A stretch of DNA of 64,000 bases, from positions 46,869,585 through 46,933,584 of the forward strand of contig CATQJL010000316.1 in NCBI GenBank assembly GCA_958299035.1. Reading direction: 5' to 3'. Every line of letters starts with the position of its first letter. Position 1 is the stretch's first letter. The position numbers and the translations under genes were made by a program. The notes below the pieces were generated by a model. That model was not told the origin of the DNA and did not search any database. It saw nothing but the letters and a program-made list of their open reading frames with translations. This stretch comes from Cylicocyclus nassatus. Lineage: Eukaryota > Nematoda > Chromadorea > Rhabditida > Strongylidae. Below are positions 54,303 to 64,000 of this stretch, piece after piece.

Positions 54303-54699
54303 AGCTTACCTGTACTTTTTCGGAGAGTCGATATAAAAGTTTAGAAAAATTTTGAAACTTGACCATCTTAAAAAGCATAAGTCGCAGATTGTGATTATTT
54401 TCTAAAAGCTCATTGACTGTATTGCAACAATTTCATAGTCATTTGAAAGAAGTTGAAATGCTGTGTCGAATTTTACCAAGGTCTCTTAGATTTTTGTTCC
54501 ATCAAATGTGACGCCCGTTTGAAAAAAGCGAAATTACTTTCGGAATGACTTTATATTAAGTGTATGATGCTAAAAGAAGTCAAGCCCAATTTCGTAGTAC
54601 AAGGTGGCATTCTGGAATATCAGTTAGTGTTCCCCACCCGCACGACTGGAAACCAGACTGAAAGTGTGTTGAACTCTTTCAATGTTCATCATATCTTCG

Positions 54700-54990
54700 C
54701 GAAGGATTTCAAATTTGTGAAGAGTATTCAAGATGTGGGATAATATAAGTTTTGTATTGTGGGATAATATAAGTTTTGTATAACTGAGACAGTATGATTA
54801 GATTTGGAGTTTTTATGTTGCGAAAAATTGCAAACAAAGTGGCATGGGCCCTACTGACAAAATGTTTAGAAAATCTGAAAATACCGATAATAAATCCCAA
54901 ATTTTTCACATCCTGGCAAGCACTCAACTCACCCATCAATTTTACACAAAGTTAAAGAATGCTTACCAAGATGGAGGAAGGAACAATCAT
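54700..54990 (-). pseudogene. LINE reverse-transcriptase C-terminal fragment
   Basis: The minus frame encodes CQDVKNLGFIIG, FSKHFVSRAHATLFAIFRNI, and LYKTYIIPQYKTYIIPHLEY. This corresponds to the D-L-G, A-x-x-x-x-x-x-I-R and Y-x-x-x-I-x-P-x-L-E-Y motifs of non-LTR RTs. A 21-bp tandem duplication repeats YKTYIIP. Confidence 0.65.
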
Positions 54991-55163
54991 TATATTTGGG
55001 TTGATTTTGAGAAGTCCATTCACACCATTCACCACCAATCGCATAAAGCATAGCTAATTGTATTGACGTTCTTCTTGTCATAAGATGCGTATATTTTTGT
55101 ATCGTCTGCATGAATTTAACGCGTACATTTATCATTTTTAAAGTCTCGCTTAGATTCAAAATA

Positions 55164-55869
55164 TTAGGTCGTCCCGAAAGTTCTTTCGCACCAAATTCAA
55201 AAATCCATAAGTTGAATTCTCAAGAATTTACAAGGTCTAAATTTTAGATAAGAGAGAAACTCATGCTCTTTGCGAATGTCCCTAAAAGATAGTTAATGTA
55301 TACAAATGAAGGAGATAGAAGCGCAAAACCAAAATCACTCAAAATTTGAATTTTTCATGTAGGTTCATAAAAAATCGGAAACTTGCAACAAAAATCGGAG
55401 CAGTTGATATTTAAGGTTCTTTTATCCGCTCTTTCTAATAGTGCAAAGTTTGCGCCGATTGAGCGTCTCTATGAAAAGTTATGATTATCGAGCAAGCAAT
55501 ACAAAAGGGCGAATTTGATTTATTTTGGCATTTTTCAGGAAAATCATAACTTTTCACAGAGACGCTCAATCGGCACAAACTTTACACTGTTGGAAAGAGC
55601 TTGTGAAAGAGCCTACAATACTGACTGCTCCGATTTTTGTTGCAAGTCTCCGATTTTTTATGACCCTACACGAAGAATTCAAATTTTGAGTGATTTTGAT
55701 TTTGAGCTTCTATCTCCTTCATTTGTACATATCAACGAACAGTTTAAGTACAGTTGCAAAGAGCATGAGTTCCTCTCCTACACAAAATTTCAATCTTGCA
55801 GATTCGTTGAGAATTCAACAAGTTATGAATTTTTGAATTTGGTGCGAAAGAACTTTCGGGAAGACCTAA
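55164..55869. mobile_element. Palindromic mariner-type MITE
   Basis: TTAGGTCGTCCCGAAAGTTC at the left, its near inverse at the right (GAACTTTCGGGAAGACCTAA), TA on both sides (55162-55163, 55870-55871). The arms fold over the entire 706 bp. Mirror frames are by-products of the palindrome. Confidence 0.88.
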
Positions 55870-56037
55870 TATATACCAAAAATTGCGTGAGCAAAGGGTC
55901 CCTTCCAACTCAGCTGACACTCAGCTCGAACGGTTTCAGCTATTCCGGAAAAAAAGTTGGGCACGACTTTTATTCATACAATTCTTAGATTTTCGGACTA
56001 TAGTTCGAGTCACGGGCTGTGCCCACTAAATTTGGCG

Positions 56038-56238
56038 TCATGTCATCGCGTTTTGGTTTGAAACAACCCTTTTATGTTTGGAGTAGAGCATGTCGCCTGA
56101 ATGTTGGCGGCCTGCTTGCAGCTCTTTGCCGTGGCCCACGATATCCCCTTTGCTTTTCTTTAGAAATGACATCCATTCTGATTCGGTTTCTGTGCCGCAG
56201 CGGGGCTGGGCACGCTCCATGCTAATTCTCTTTATCAA
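56038..56238 (-). CDS. Possible exon or small protein, unidentified
   Basis: The minus frame of 66 codons has balanced, coding-like composition (SMERAQPRCGTETESEWMSF, LKKSKGDIVGHGKELQAG) and ends in TGA. No domain is recognised and no splice partner was found. Could be chance. Confidence 0.25.
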   Translation of the reverse strand: MIKRISMERAQPRCGTETESEWMSFLKKSKGDIVGHGKELQAGRQHSGDMLYSKHKRVVSNQNAMT

Positions 56239-56239
56239 A

Positions 56240-58185
56240 CCCTCCCATTCAACACTTGTTTAGTTACACTGCATTTTGTTGTGGCGGATGAAATTAATGA
56301 AATGGATGAAGACGATAGGAATGGTACTAATGTAGAGGTAATGCCTATCCTGCGTTAACATCATAAGGAAAAAAATCACCCTATAAGGTGAGAAAAATAC
56401 CAAATTTAGTAGTAAAGAAAGTCAGATGGGTCATAGTTTGTAATAAAGGGATTCGAAATTAGAAACAGTGAAAGCTCTCCAATCGATTTTGGTAATGGTG
56501 GTTCGGCTAGCTATGCCACACCATGTCTGGAAGATATTACTACGGAGGAGAAGTTGGAAATTCACTGACCAATCTCTACTCCAACGTTTAGGTTCGCTAT
56601 CACAGAAATCTTACCAAGTATGATCCAAACTATAGTCTATGTTGTGCCGTCAACAATCAAAACTACTACCTTGAGGCTTACCCGTAACTTCATGGTATAT
56701 TCCCAGGCACTAGTACTAACCTCATATTTTTTTGTTTCAGGTTCGTTCTATCAAGTCGAACATAAACCCTTTGGCAACGCGTTTTCTCAGAATATCGCAT
56801 CCTTTTATGTCAATTAAACTTCACCGGAGATTCAGTTTTTGCATACGTCAGCAGTAACAATGCACTGAACTATTTAACTACATTTTTGCTTGTTGAACTC
56901 AATCAAGATGGATCTTCATAAGACATTTTATTCTAATGAAAAAGGTTTTGTGTGCGCTTCTAAAACAAGCACTGAGCAGCGCAAAGCACTAAAAAGTTGT
57001 ATGAGCTATAGGGCATTTGAAAAATCGTGACGATGGCGCGACCGCGCGCGGCACGCACGCCACTTCCGGAATTCGCATTTTCTTGGTTTTTATCGCTAAT
57101 CGGATGGTTTTTTGCTTACGTATGATAATATTTAGACACTGGAAGTGACTGAGCCGAACGTTGAGGTGAGACCTTCTTGTATGAACGTTTTATGCTCCTG
57201 TGAGCACAAAGTCCGCAACCGAATCCATGTCACGATTTTAAAAATGAGCTAGACTTCAGATTCTACTTTTCTAGCCTACGCGATAGAAAATGATCAACTT
57301 GAGGCGCTGAATTGTAAAACCATGGACTTTTTCAAAAATTTATTTGAGCTGAATGGTTTGTTAGTATAAGAGGACTCGTGTGACATCTTTTCTCGTGCAC
57401 TTTCGCGCCATTCTTTGTTCCTTCTTTTAATTATGAACTTTCTCAATGACGTAACCTCGTCATTGCATTCAGCGCAAAACGCGAACGGTCCATAACACTC
57501 TATATAAGTTTGCCGTGAAACACTTTTGATTTGACTCAAGCTCTCTCACTCACACATGCAAGTTCATAGTGAAAATAGTGTGCTCGATAGATTTTACGCT
57601 ACCTTTGGCAGCTGCATTTTGACGCTGATACTCCATAAATAAATTACTGTTACTTAGTCTCTATTCGGTTCACAGATCCGGGAAGCTGGTCAACCAAGCT
57701 TGTGGTCCGAATTGATAACAAAAAAAATTTCCCAACGAAAAAAGCCTAGCTTCGTAGAAGAAGGATACACAAATTTATATTCAGTTTCGAATCCGTAAAT
57801 AGGTTAAAGCAAAAGTTCATTCGCGCCATATAAGTAAGAAACTTCAATTTCCTCCTATCTCAGAGTCTCTAGCATGTAGCTTCTAATAACACCATAGAGG
57901 CTTTCCACTATCCACAGATTGCAAAGACAGAAGCAGAAGAGAATTTAGTCGAGGTTCGGTGATTCAAACCAGCTCACCAAAACCGTAATGAAATGCGAAA
58001 AAGTATCAATATATTCCATGCTCCACCATCCTTAAAATAATAATAATAATAATAATAATAACAATACAATATTATAATATAATAATAAGCTAATAACGAC
58101 TCCGGAAAGCATTTGCTGACTATCACTTTCCAGCTCTTGAAAAAGGCGATTCGCTCTAAACATTGACCTTTACTGGCTTGATTAT
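56240..58185. other. Intergenic, nothing recognised
   Basis: Only a short TAA-type microsatellite (58035-58085) and a GC-rich patch (57030-57070) stand out. Confidence 0.35.
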
Positions 58186-58186
58186 A

Positions 58187-58960
58187 TTAGGTTGTCCCAA
58201 AAGTAAACTCCTTTTTGAATAATTCAAGCTGTTTTTGTTTTCCTAGCATATTTAGAACATCACTCGATAGAGCAGATCAAGCTCTGCAAATTGACCGCCA
58301 AAGGTACGCCTAAGTTCCTTTCATGTAAAGTTTGAAGCCAGCGAGGAAAATTTTGCCACCTGAAAATTGGATTTTTGCGAAGAAAAAATCCTATGGATCT
58401 CCAACTTGGTCATTATACAGTAGGCACATACTAGTACTCAAACATGCCTTTACTGGATTTTTTCCGCTCATAGAAAGCGAGAGAGATAGTCCAAAAATGG
58501 CAAACTCCGCCCCAGTCCCTCTCACATAAGCCATTGTATATACAAGCCTTACTATGTATATAAAATTTCACCCCTGCATGTGCTCTTATAATCGAGAAAT
58601 ACAAGTTTTACACAAAAATCCGAGAAAAGTGGCATTTTAGCATTTTGGGACCACCTTTGTTTCTCAATTTTGAGCCCCGGAAAAGATCCACCAAATACAT
58701 TTTTGGGTACTACTAGTATCTGCTCTATAAAGACCAAGTTGGAAGTCTGTAAGAATTTTCTGGAAAATGATCCGATTTTTTAAATTAGCTGAAAAATTTT
58801 GATTTTTACTCCAAATTTCACCTGGGTTACGAATTAAGTAGATCTTTGGTAGTATTTTTGTAGAGCTTGCTCCGCCCTACCGAAAGATACCCTTAATCTG
58901 TCAAAAAATAAAAACAGCTCAAGTTATTTTTAAATGGAGTTTACTCTTGGAACAACCTAA
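58187..58960. mobile_element. Palindromic mariner-type MITE
   Basis: TTAGGTTGTCCCAAAAGTAA and the inverse CTTGGAACAACCTAA, flanked by TA (58185-58186, 58961-58962). Arms share GGAGTTTACT and AAAACAGCT. The family word AGAGC...GCTCT occurs near 58265. 774 bp, non-coding. Confidence 0.85.
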
Positions 58961-58962
58961 TA

Positions 58963-61900
58963 CTAACAAGCGGGCAATAATGGAAATGCTCAATGACTAG
59001 CATATTGAGTGTCAACATAATTTTTGGCTTCTTTTTTTTGGCTAAACAATATAGGTTCTGTCGATGGAGCGTTACAGATGTCCGTGCGGGACACCACTTT
59101 CGGGTTATGTTACGCCGTGAAGTCGGGCCCAATCCAAAGCGCCTTTGCAAGGCGCTCAGGTGCAGGCTAAATTAGCAAACATTTGAGAGACCTCAAAAGC
59201 GCGATGAAGGCTAAAGTGCATCAGATGTGGCAAGCCCTCTGCATCATTAGGGGTAAGTCCGTCTCGCGCGGCTCAAATCCCGCGAGACCTCCTTGATTGG
59301 GCGCTGCACCTCTTTCGGAATGCTTTATGTTTATTTTCCCAACGCTTAATTCGTGATTAAATGTGCCTTTCTCACGCTCAGTGGAAAACAGAGTCAAGCG
59401 GATGATGCCAATGTCGCACAATGGGGTCGCAAAGGTAGCTCCTGCGGTGGGGAAGTCGTGAGAGGCGATGGGGTTGGAACATCAATATTCGTGACAGAAG
59501 AGAAAATAGCTTTCGTACATTCTCTAGATTTTGCAGGATGTTGCGTTAATGTTGTAATTGAAGGCTAAGTGAGCTGCTATTCTGTATAACATTTACAAAT
59601 GTGCGGACTCGCTTCATTTACTGCGGTCTTTTTGCAGAAGAACTTGGACTTTGTGCTCCTCTCGTCTCTTTCTCCCTGCAAATGGTGAGGCATTTCCAGA
59701 ACCATAATGAATGTCTTACAGTAGTTTACCCAAGCATGAATAGGTTGTGCCAAACTCTAATGAGTCGCAGAAGGATTATCTAGCTGTTATCAAGACCTTA
59801 TAATAACGGGCTAAGGGTTGTTTACGTGTTTTTGTGTGTGTGTGTGTCCGTCTGTTACGAAATTCGTAGAGCGTGTTCCAGCCAGCGTTTTAAGCCCAAA
59901 TTTTGCATAGCGCATGCTACCTTCATGAAAGTTCAACGTGCAAAAGCACGAATAGATTCTTGAATGGGTCCCTCAGAAATTGCGCGCCAAACGGATCCAC
60001 CTGGCTTCTGTCCCGCAAAATTGGGTCCATATCACCACTTTTTGCAAAGTCCTGGATGTGTTTGGTAAGCAAATGTGCAAGCGATGGACTTTAGCCCAAA
60101 AAGTGGTCAAAAGTTTGCTACATAACGGAAACGGCGCCAGAAAGAGTTGGTTGCGTAAATGGTTAATTTGCTAAGGTTCTAGCTAAGCGTTCCAAAAGAT
60201 TTTCGAACGGAGATGTAGCTCACGGTTACTATTGCCTTTAAGGGGACTACCAAGCCATGACAACTTCAAAAACCTATTCAAATTTGCGTTTGTCTTCCTA
60301 CGAAAAGTTTCATCCACGCGAAATCACCGATCTCACGTGAAAAAACTTTCTGAATGAGTAGCTGTTTACATTTAATTCGTGGTAGTCGGCATAGTGCGGT
60401 AAGTTCCATTGCCACGATTTTACGAGAATGAGTAAGGCACATAGATAGTAGAGCCAGTGCGAGCCTCTGCGAAGCAGAGGTGACGCACTGGTTAAACAAT
60501 AAATTACCATAAAATAATCAATTATATTGGTTGAAGTGTATTGCTTTGTATTTCTAAACTTCTCTTACTAGCCATAGTATTCCATTATTTGTTTCTTAAT
60601 TCAAGGTCTAGGCAGGACAGTTTGAACGTCGGTATCAGACTAAGACTGAAGTCCTAGTTTATCAATTAATTTTCTTTCCTTCCGCCTTTCGTCAGATCTT
60701 CGTAAAATTCTCCTTTTTACAGAGAATTAATTCGGGAGGTTTTTGAGAATTGGATTGCTTGCAATATCTCCTAAATTGTAGGTACAATTTCTTTTTCTGC
60801 CCTATGATTTTTCGTGAAGGCCTATTGGCATTTTTCGAGGTGATCTGAAATTCGTTAATGCACGCAAAAGCGTGGAAGTGAGGAAGAGAGGGGAGGGAGA
60901 GGCGAGTAGGGCGGGAGGGGGGGGGGGATTCGTACGGATGGGTAGCTTCAAGAGGGAGAAGGAGTCGTAAAAGAGAGTCGCTGATCGCGTCAAATCGCTT
61001 GATGCTGATGGGAAAATGATCAGGAACGCGCTCAGAGGTGCAGAACTCCGATAGTCATCCTTAACTTCTCGAACAAGAATTCGAGACGCTGGTTTTCGCC
61101 AGCATCATTGAAGCCAACATTTGCTTCGACATTGATAAAAGACATCGGGAATATTTGGGCAACATTGTTTTTGACTCATGTAGAAATTATGAGATGTTGG
61201 GATGATGCATTTAGTACAAGATAAGATCGTTCTCGGCATGAGGCTAAGAGCAGTACTGATAACGTCGCTAAGCTTAAAACTACTTAGAATGGGATACATC
61301 TACTTCTCATCGCTGCTTCTCTGGTGAAGTATAAATCGTGCACTTCCAGTTGTACGCAATTTTTTTCCGAGTTCTTAAGCATCGAAGTCGAGACACTGTT
61401 TATGCTTGGGAATTTTTACTGTCGTTAAGAAAAAACACAAAATTGTCCTTTTTTCACAGAATAATTGTTAGACAAGATTTTGTAACTGATTGCAAATATT
61501 CAATGTTATCAAACGAAGTCCAAGCAAGTGTACACTGCACTGACGCTGGCGAAAATCACATGCTTGAGAAATTGAGAAGCGGCATTCTTTTTTCATCTAC
61601 CGAAAACATGTATAGCTTAGTGCATCTGATAGTGATTGAATAAGATAGAGTAAGTAGATATGGGGTTTGCGTTTTGACATGCGTCTAATGGTTTAGATCT
61701 TCAGATAACCACAGTCACCAACTCTGCCCATCTAAGATTCTTGGAGAACACATGGTTGTCTTCTCTAGGGAACCCAAGATTGCTTAAAACCTTCTTCGTT
61801 ATAAGGTTTTCGTGTCATCACGACGGAGCATGAAAAATTATGCGTTTGTGCTTGGACAAATACTAATGAATAGGCTGCCGTTACTGGTTTACACATGGGT

Positions 61901-62250
61901 TGAATATGCCCTTGTGCTTCGGCAAGACATCCGGAATAAGTCACTACCAAAGTTTCTTCTAAACACCTATAAAGGTGACTACACCAAACGTTAGCCTAAA
62001 AAGGGAATGATACTTGATGACCGTGGCCATCCGTAATGATTTATACACCAAAAAATGCTCCTTTCAATGCTCGATTATTATCTTCCGTAGCTGCGAAACG
62101 ACAAAATGCATGGAGTTATGATTTTCTTTCATGAATAAGTCAAAATCATCAATAAAAAATTTTCTTTACTTTTTAAATGCTGAATATGATTAAGATAGGT
62201 ACAACAGTATTCCTTTCAAGACTGTCTTCAGTAGCTTTAAACGGTAACCT
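58963..62250. other. Intergenic, weak signals only
   Basis: Frames at 59353-59568 and 61338-61643 have no recognised domain. A GT microsatellite lies at 59831-59850. A box-B-like word lies near 59270 without a complete tRNA fold. A strong hairpin is at 60454-60491, and a poly-G tract near 60915-60930. Confidence 0.3.
60454..60491. repeat. Strong 38-nt hairpin
   Basis: CCAGTGCG, a 2-nt bulge, CCTCTGC, loop GAA, GCAGAGG, a 3-nt bulge and CGCACTGG. An AATAAA lies about 8 nt downstream. No mobile-element end could be tied to it. Confidence 0.6.
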
Positions 62251-62251
62251 A

Positions 62252-62889
62252 CAAGGGAACGATCCCAACTTAAGGTGGCGAATTGGAATAAACCGCATAC
62301 CATTAGATGCATCTTGATGAGCTGATTCCAAATCTACCTTCCATATCTGCGACAACGTTATCTGGAAGAAGTTATGAAAGGTTAAAAATGTGAAGTAACG
62401 GGGGTTTTGATGCATAATTTGCTTTAAAATCCAACTTGGAAGTGCACGACTAGCACCATATTGAGTATACTGATTTCACGGAATGCTCACATTTAAAAGA
62501 AATGCATATAAATGTTTTTGAACAGCTAAAAAGCAACTAAAGTTCTTTGGTAAAAGCTATGAGCAATGAAAAGTCCAAATTTGGCAAATATACATAGCAA
62601 TACCTTGAAATTTAGTTGTTCAAAAACACTTATTTGTGTTTCTTCAGAGTGTGAGCATTCTTTGAAATCAGTACACTCAATTTCATGCTAATCATACACT
62701 CCCAAGTTGGATTTTGAAGCGAATTATGCACTAAAAGTCCCGTTACTTCGCGTTTTTAACCTTTCATAACTTCTTCCAAATAACGTTGTCGCAGATATGG
62801 AAGGTAGTTTTGCAATCAGCTCATCAGGACGCATCTAATGAAATGCAATTCATTCCAATTCGCCACCTTAAGTTGGGATCGTTCCCTTG
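62252..62889. mobile_element. TIR element with CAAGGGAA ends and CTA TSD
   Basis: CAAGGGAACGATCCCAACTT and its inverse are flanked by CTA (62249-62251, 62890-62892). Arms also share GATATGGAAGGTAG and CGCAGATATGG-type blocks and AACTTCTTCC. The same end type as 44359-44809. Confidence 0.8.
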
Positions 62890-62892
62890 CTA

Positions 62893-64000
62893 GAACAAAT
62901 TTGGTGATTTTAACTACCCAAAAGTACGCAAATTCTTTACGAAAAAAACTCATAACTTCCTTCAGAAGATCGGTTCGCAGATATCGAGCACAGATTAAAA
63001 AAAGCGTTTCGAGATGCATCTCACCGTATACATCGCATTTCAAAAGGCCACAGCCCGAGTATTCTTTCCTTGCAAGTATAAATATTTCTACAGTCTTGGT
63101 TTCGGCTAAAGAAGACAATGAAATGCTAAGATTCTTGTAATAGTCAAAATCAGAGTATCTCGGCTTCTAAAGGTAGCAAGTCCTGCTTGAATGCCGAAGT
63201 GGTTGGCATTCCCAACTACCAAACTTGTCTGCGAACAAATAGCAACAATCATAGCGCTAGAGACACCACCTGTATGTATGATGTATAACTTATGATCTCT
63301 GATAAAATTTGTTTACGAATGAGCGGCTGTTACACGACAGGTGCAAGAGCTATTGTCCCAAGCATCTGACTTTGTACAAGGATGTTGCCTGTTCTCGATT
63401 TCTTCTTACATCAGTATAACAATGACTCATTTGGAGGCGCTCGAGAGCGCTGTAATAAATTTGACTTGATCAAATACAATGTGATCAAAAGCATTTCGCA
63501 AACAAGTCTGTTAAAATTTTGGATATATCCCAACCGTGTAGTTTCCACAAAACCGCAAGAAGATGGGAGCAGCTGTGCATTATCGAACGCTCTTGGAGAG
63601 CATAGGAAAAATAGCAAAGTAAAGGCAACGATTTTGTCATGGCCAAGAATATCCTAAAATTGAAAAGCTTTCTTATCATAAAGTAGTTCTACCTTTCAAA
63701 GATCCGAAAATCGCCAGTTTTCACTTTTGCGCTTTTTGCCACGCTTTGACACTCTTTTCAGCACGGCGTAGAGCAGTGAGGTCCGTGTATCGTTCATGTT
63801 TGAAAGCGATTTGAACCAGTTTCTCAAGGGCTTCCAAATCTAAAGAAAAGTTACCTCAGGCAAACTTATCTGTAAGCGGGCTTTATGCAAGATTTCTTGG
63901 TATAGTGTTTGGATCCGTTTAATTTAGCTTTCACACAAAGCTCATTAACAAAAAATAAAAACTAGCTTCCGAAGTTTATGAGTTAGCGATTCTAACCACT
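62893..64000. other. Intergenic, one possible small coding segment
   Basis: The plus frame at 63382-63657 contains KPQEDGSSCALSNALG, which loosely recalls the Q-x-x-G-x-x-C-G active-site box of Ulp1/C48-type peptidases, but with Ala in place of Gly and nothing else to support it. The rest is unremarkable. Confidence 0.2.

Larger units (their letters stand above)
53374..54553. mobile_element. Palindromic mariner-type MITE carrying a retroelement insert
   Basis: The left end TTAGGTCGTTCTAAAAGTAA and right end (inverse of TAAAGTCATTCCGAAAGTAA) are flanked by TA (53372-53373, 54554-54555). The arms align except for the block at 54141-54302, which is absent from the left arm. Confidence 0.75.

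Noticed and set aside
59220..59300. tRNA- or SINE-like segment with GGCTCAAATCC
   Set aside because: It forms a 7-bp hairpin around the word but no cloverleaf and no clear box A.
63382..63657. Ulp1/C48-type peptidase
   Set aside because: Only a loose match around QEDGSSCAL, with the conserved Gly replaced and no other catalytic motif.
1..64000. CRISPR array, bacterial operons or phage genes
   Set aside because: The repeats are inverted transposon ends rather than spaced direct repeats, and genes are spliced; the window is eukaryotic.

Overview
The window is eukaryotic and most likely nematode. It contains a spliced gene of the nematode-expanded core-2/I-branching glycosyltransferase family (GT14). 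Its 3' splice sites are of the TTTCAG type, and three of its introns are only 47, 51 and 52 nt. The species cannot be named from the sequence. Nearly everything else is transposable-element DNA: foldback palindromes, TA-flanked mariner-type MITEs, hAT-type elements with 8-bp target duplications (TSDs), a Mutator-like element, Helitron ends, a Penelope-like retroelement and LINE fragments.

Layout. 0.2-5.5 kb is a three-layer nest: a foldback palindrome was hit by a 3.1-kb hAT-like element, which was itself hit by a mariner-type element and by another TIR element. 6.4-10.6 kb holds several MITEs. 11.7-12.5 kb carries three minus-strand exons with matching phases (gene unidentified). 14.4-17.2 kb carries plus-strand exons of an unidentified gene, with a 2.2-kb TIR element inserted beside a splice acceptor.

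From 17.4 to 49.9 kb runs the GT14 gene on the plus strand. Eight exons are recognisable: 17386-17460, 17512-17661, 27601-27748, 47123-47287, 47335-47477, 48429-48547, 49484-49607 and 49660-49878. Splice phases agree at every neighbouring junction. Two introns are huge: 9.9 kb, holding the Penelope-like element, a GC-rich TIR element and a LINE fragment; and 19.4 kb, holding a Mutator-like element, an array of a 2-bp-TSD MITE family, a palindromic hAT MITE, a hAT transposase remnant, a foldback Helitron and LINE remnants. I could not find the exon expected between 27748 and 47123, so the gene is either very large or broken.

From 50 to 64 kb there are palindromic mariner-type MITEs, one carrying a 162-bp insert with a hammerhead-ribozyme-like motif, a hAT-family copy, LINE remnants and low-information DNA.

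All exon calls are manual readings of frames, splice sites and family resemblance. No alignment, search or expression data were available.
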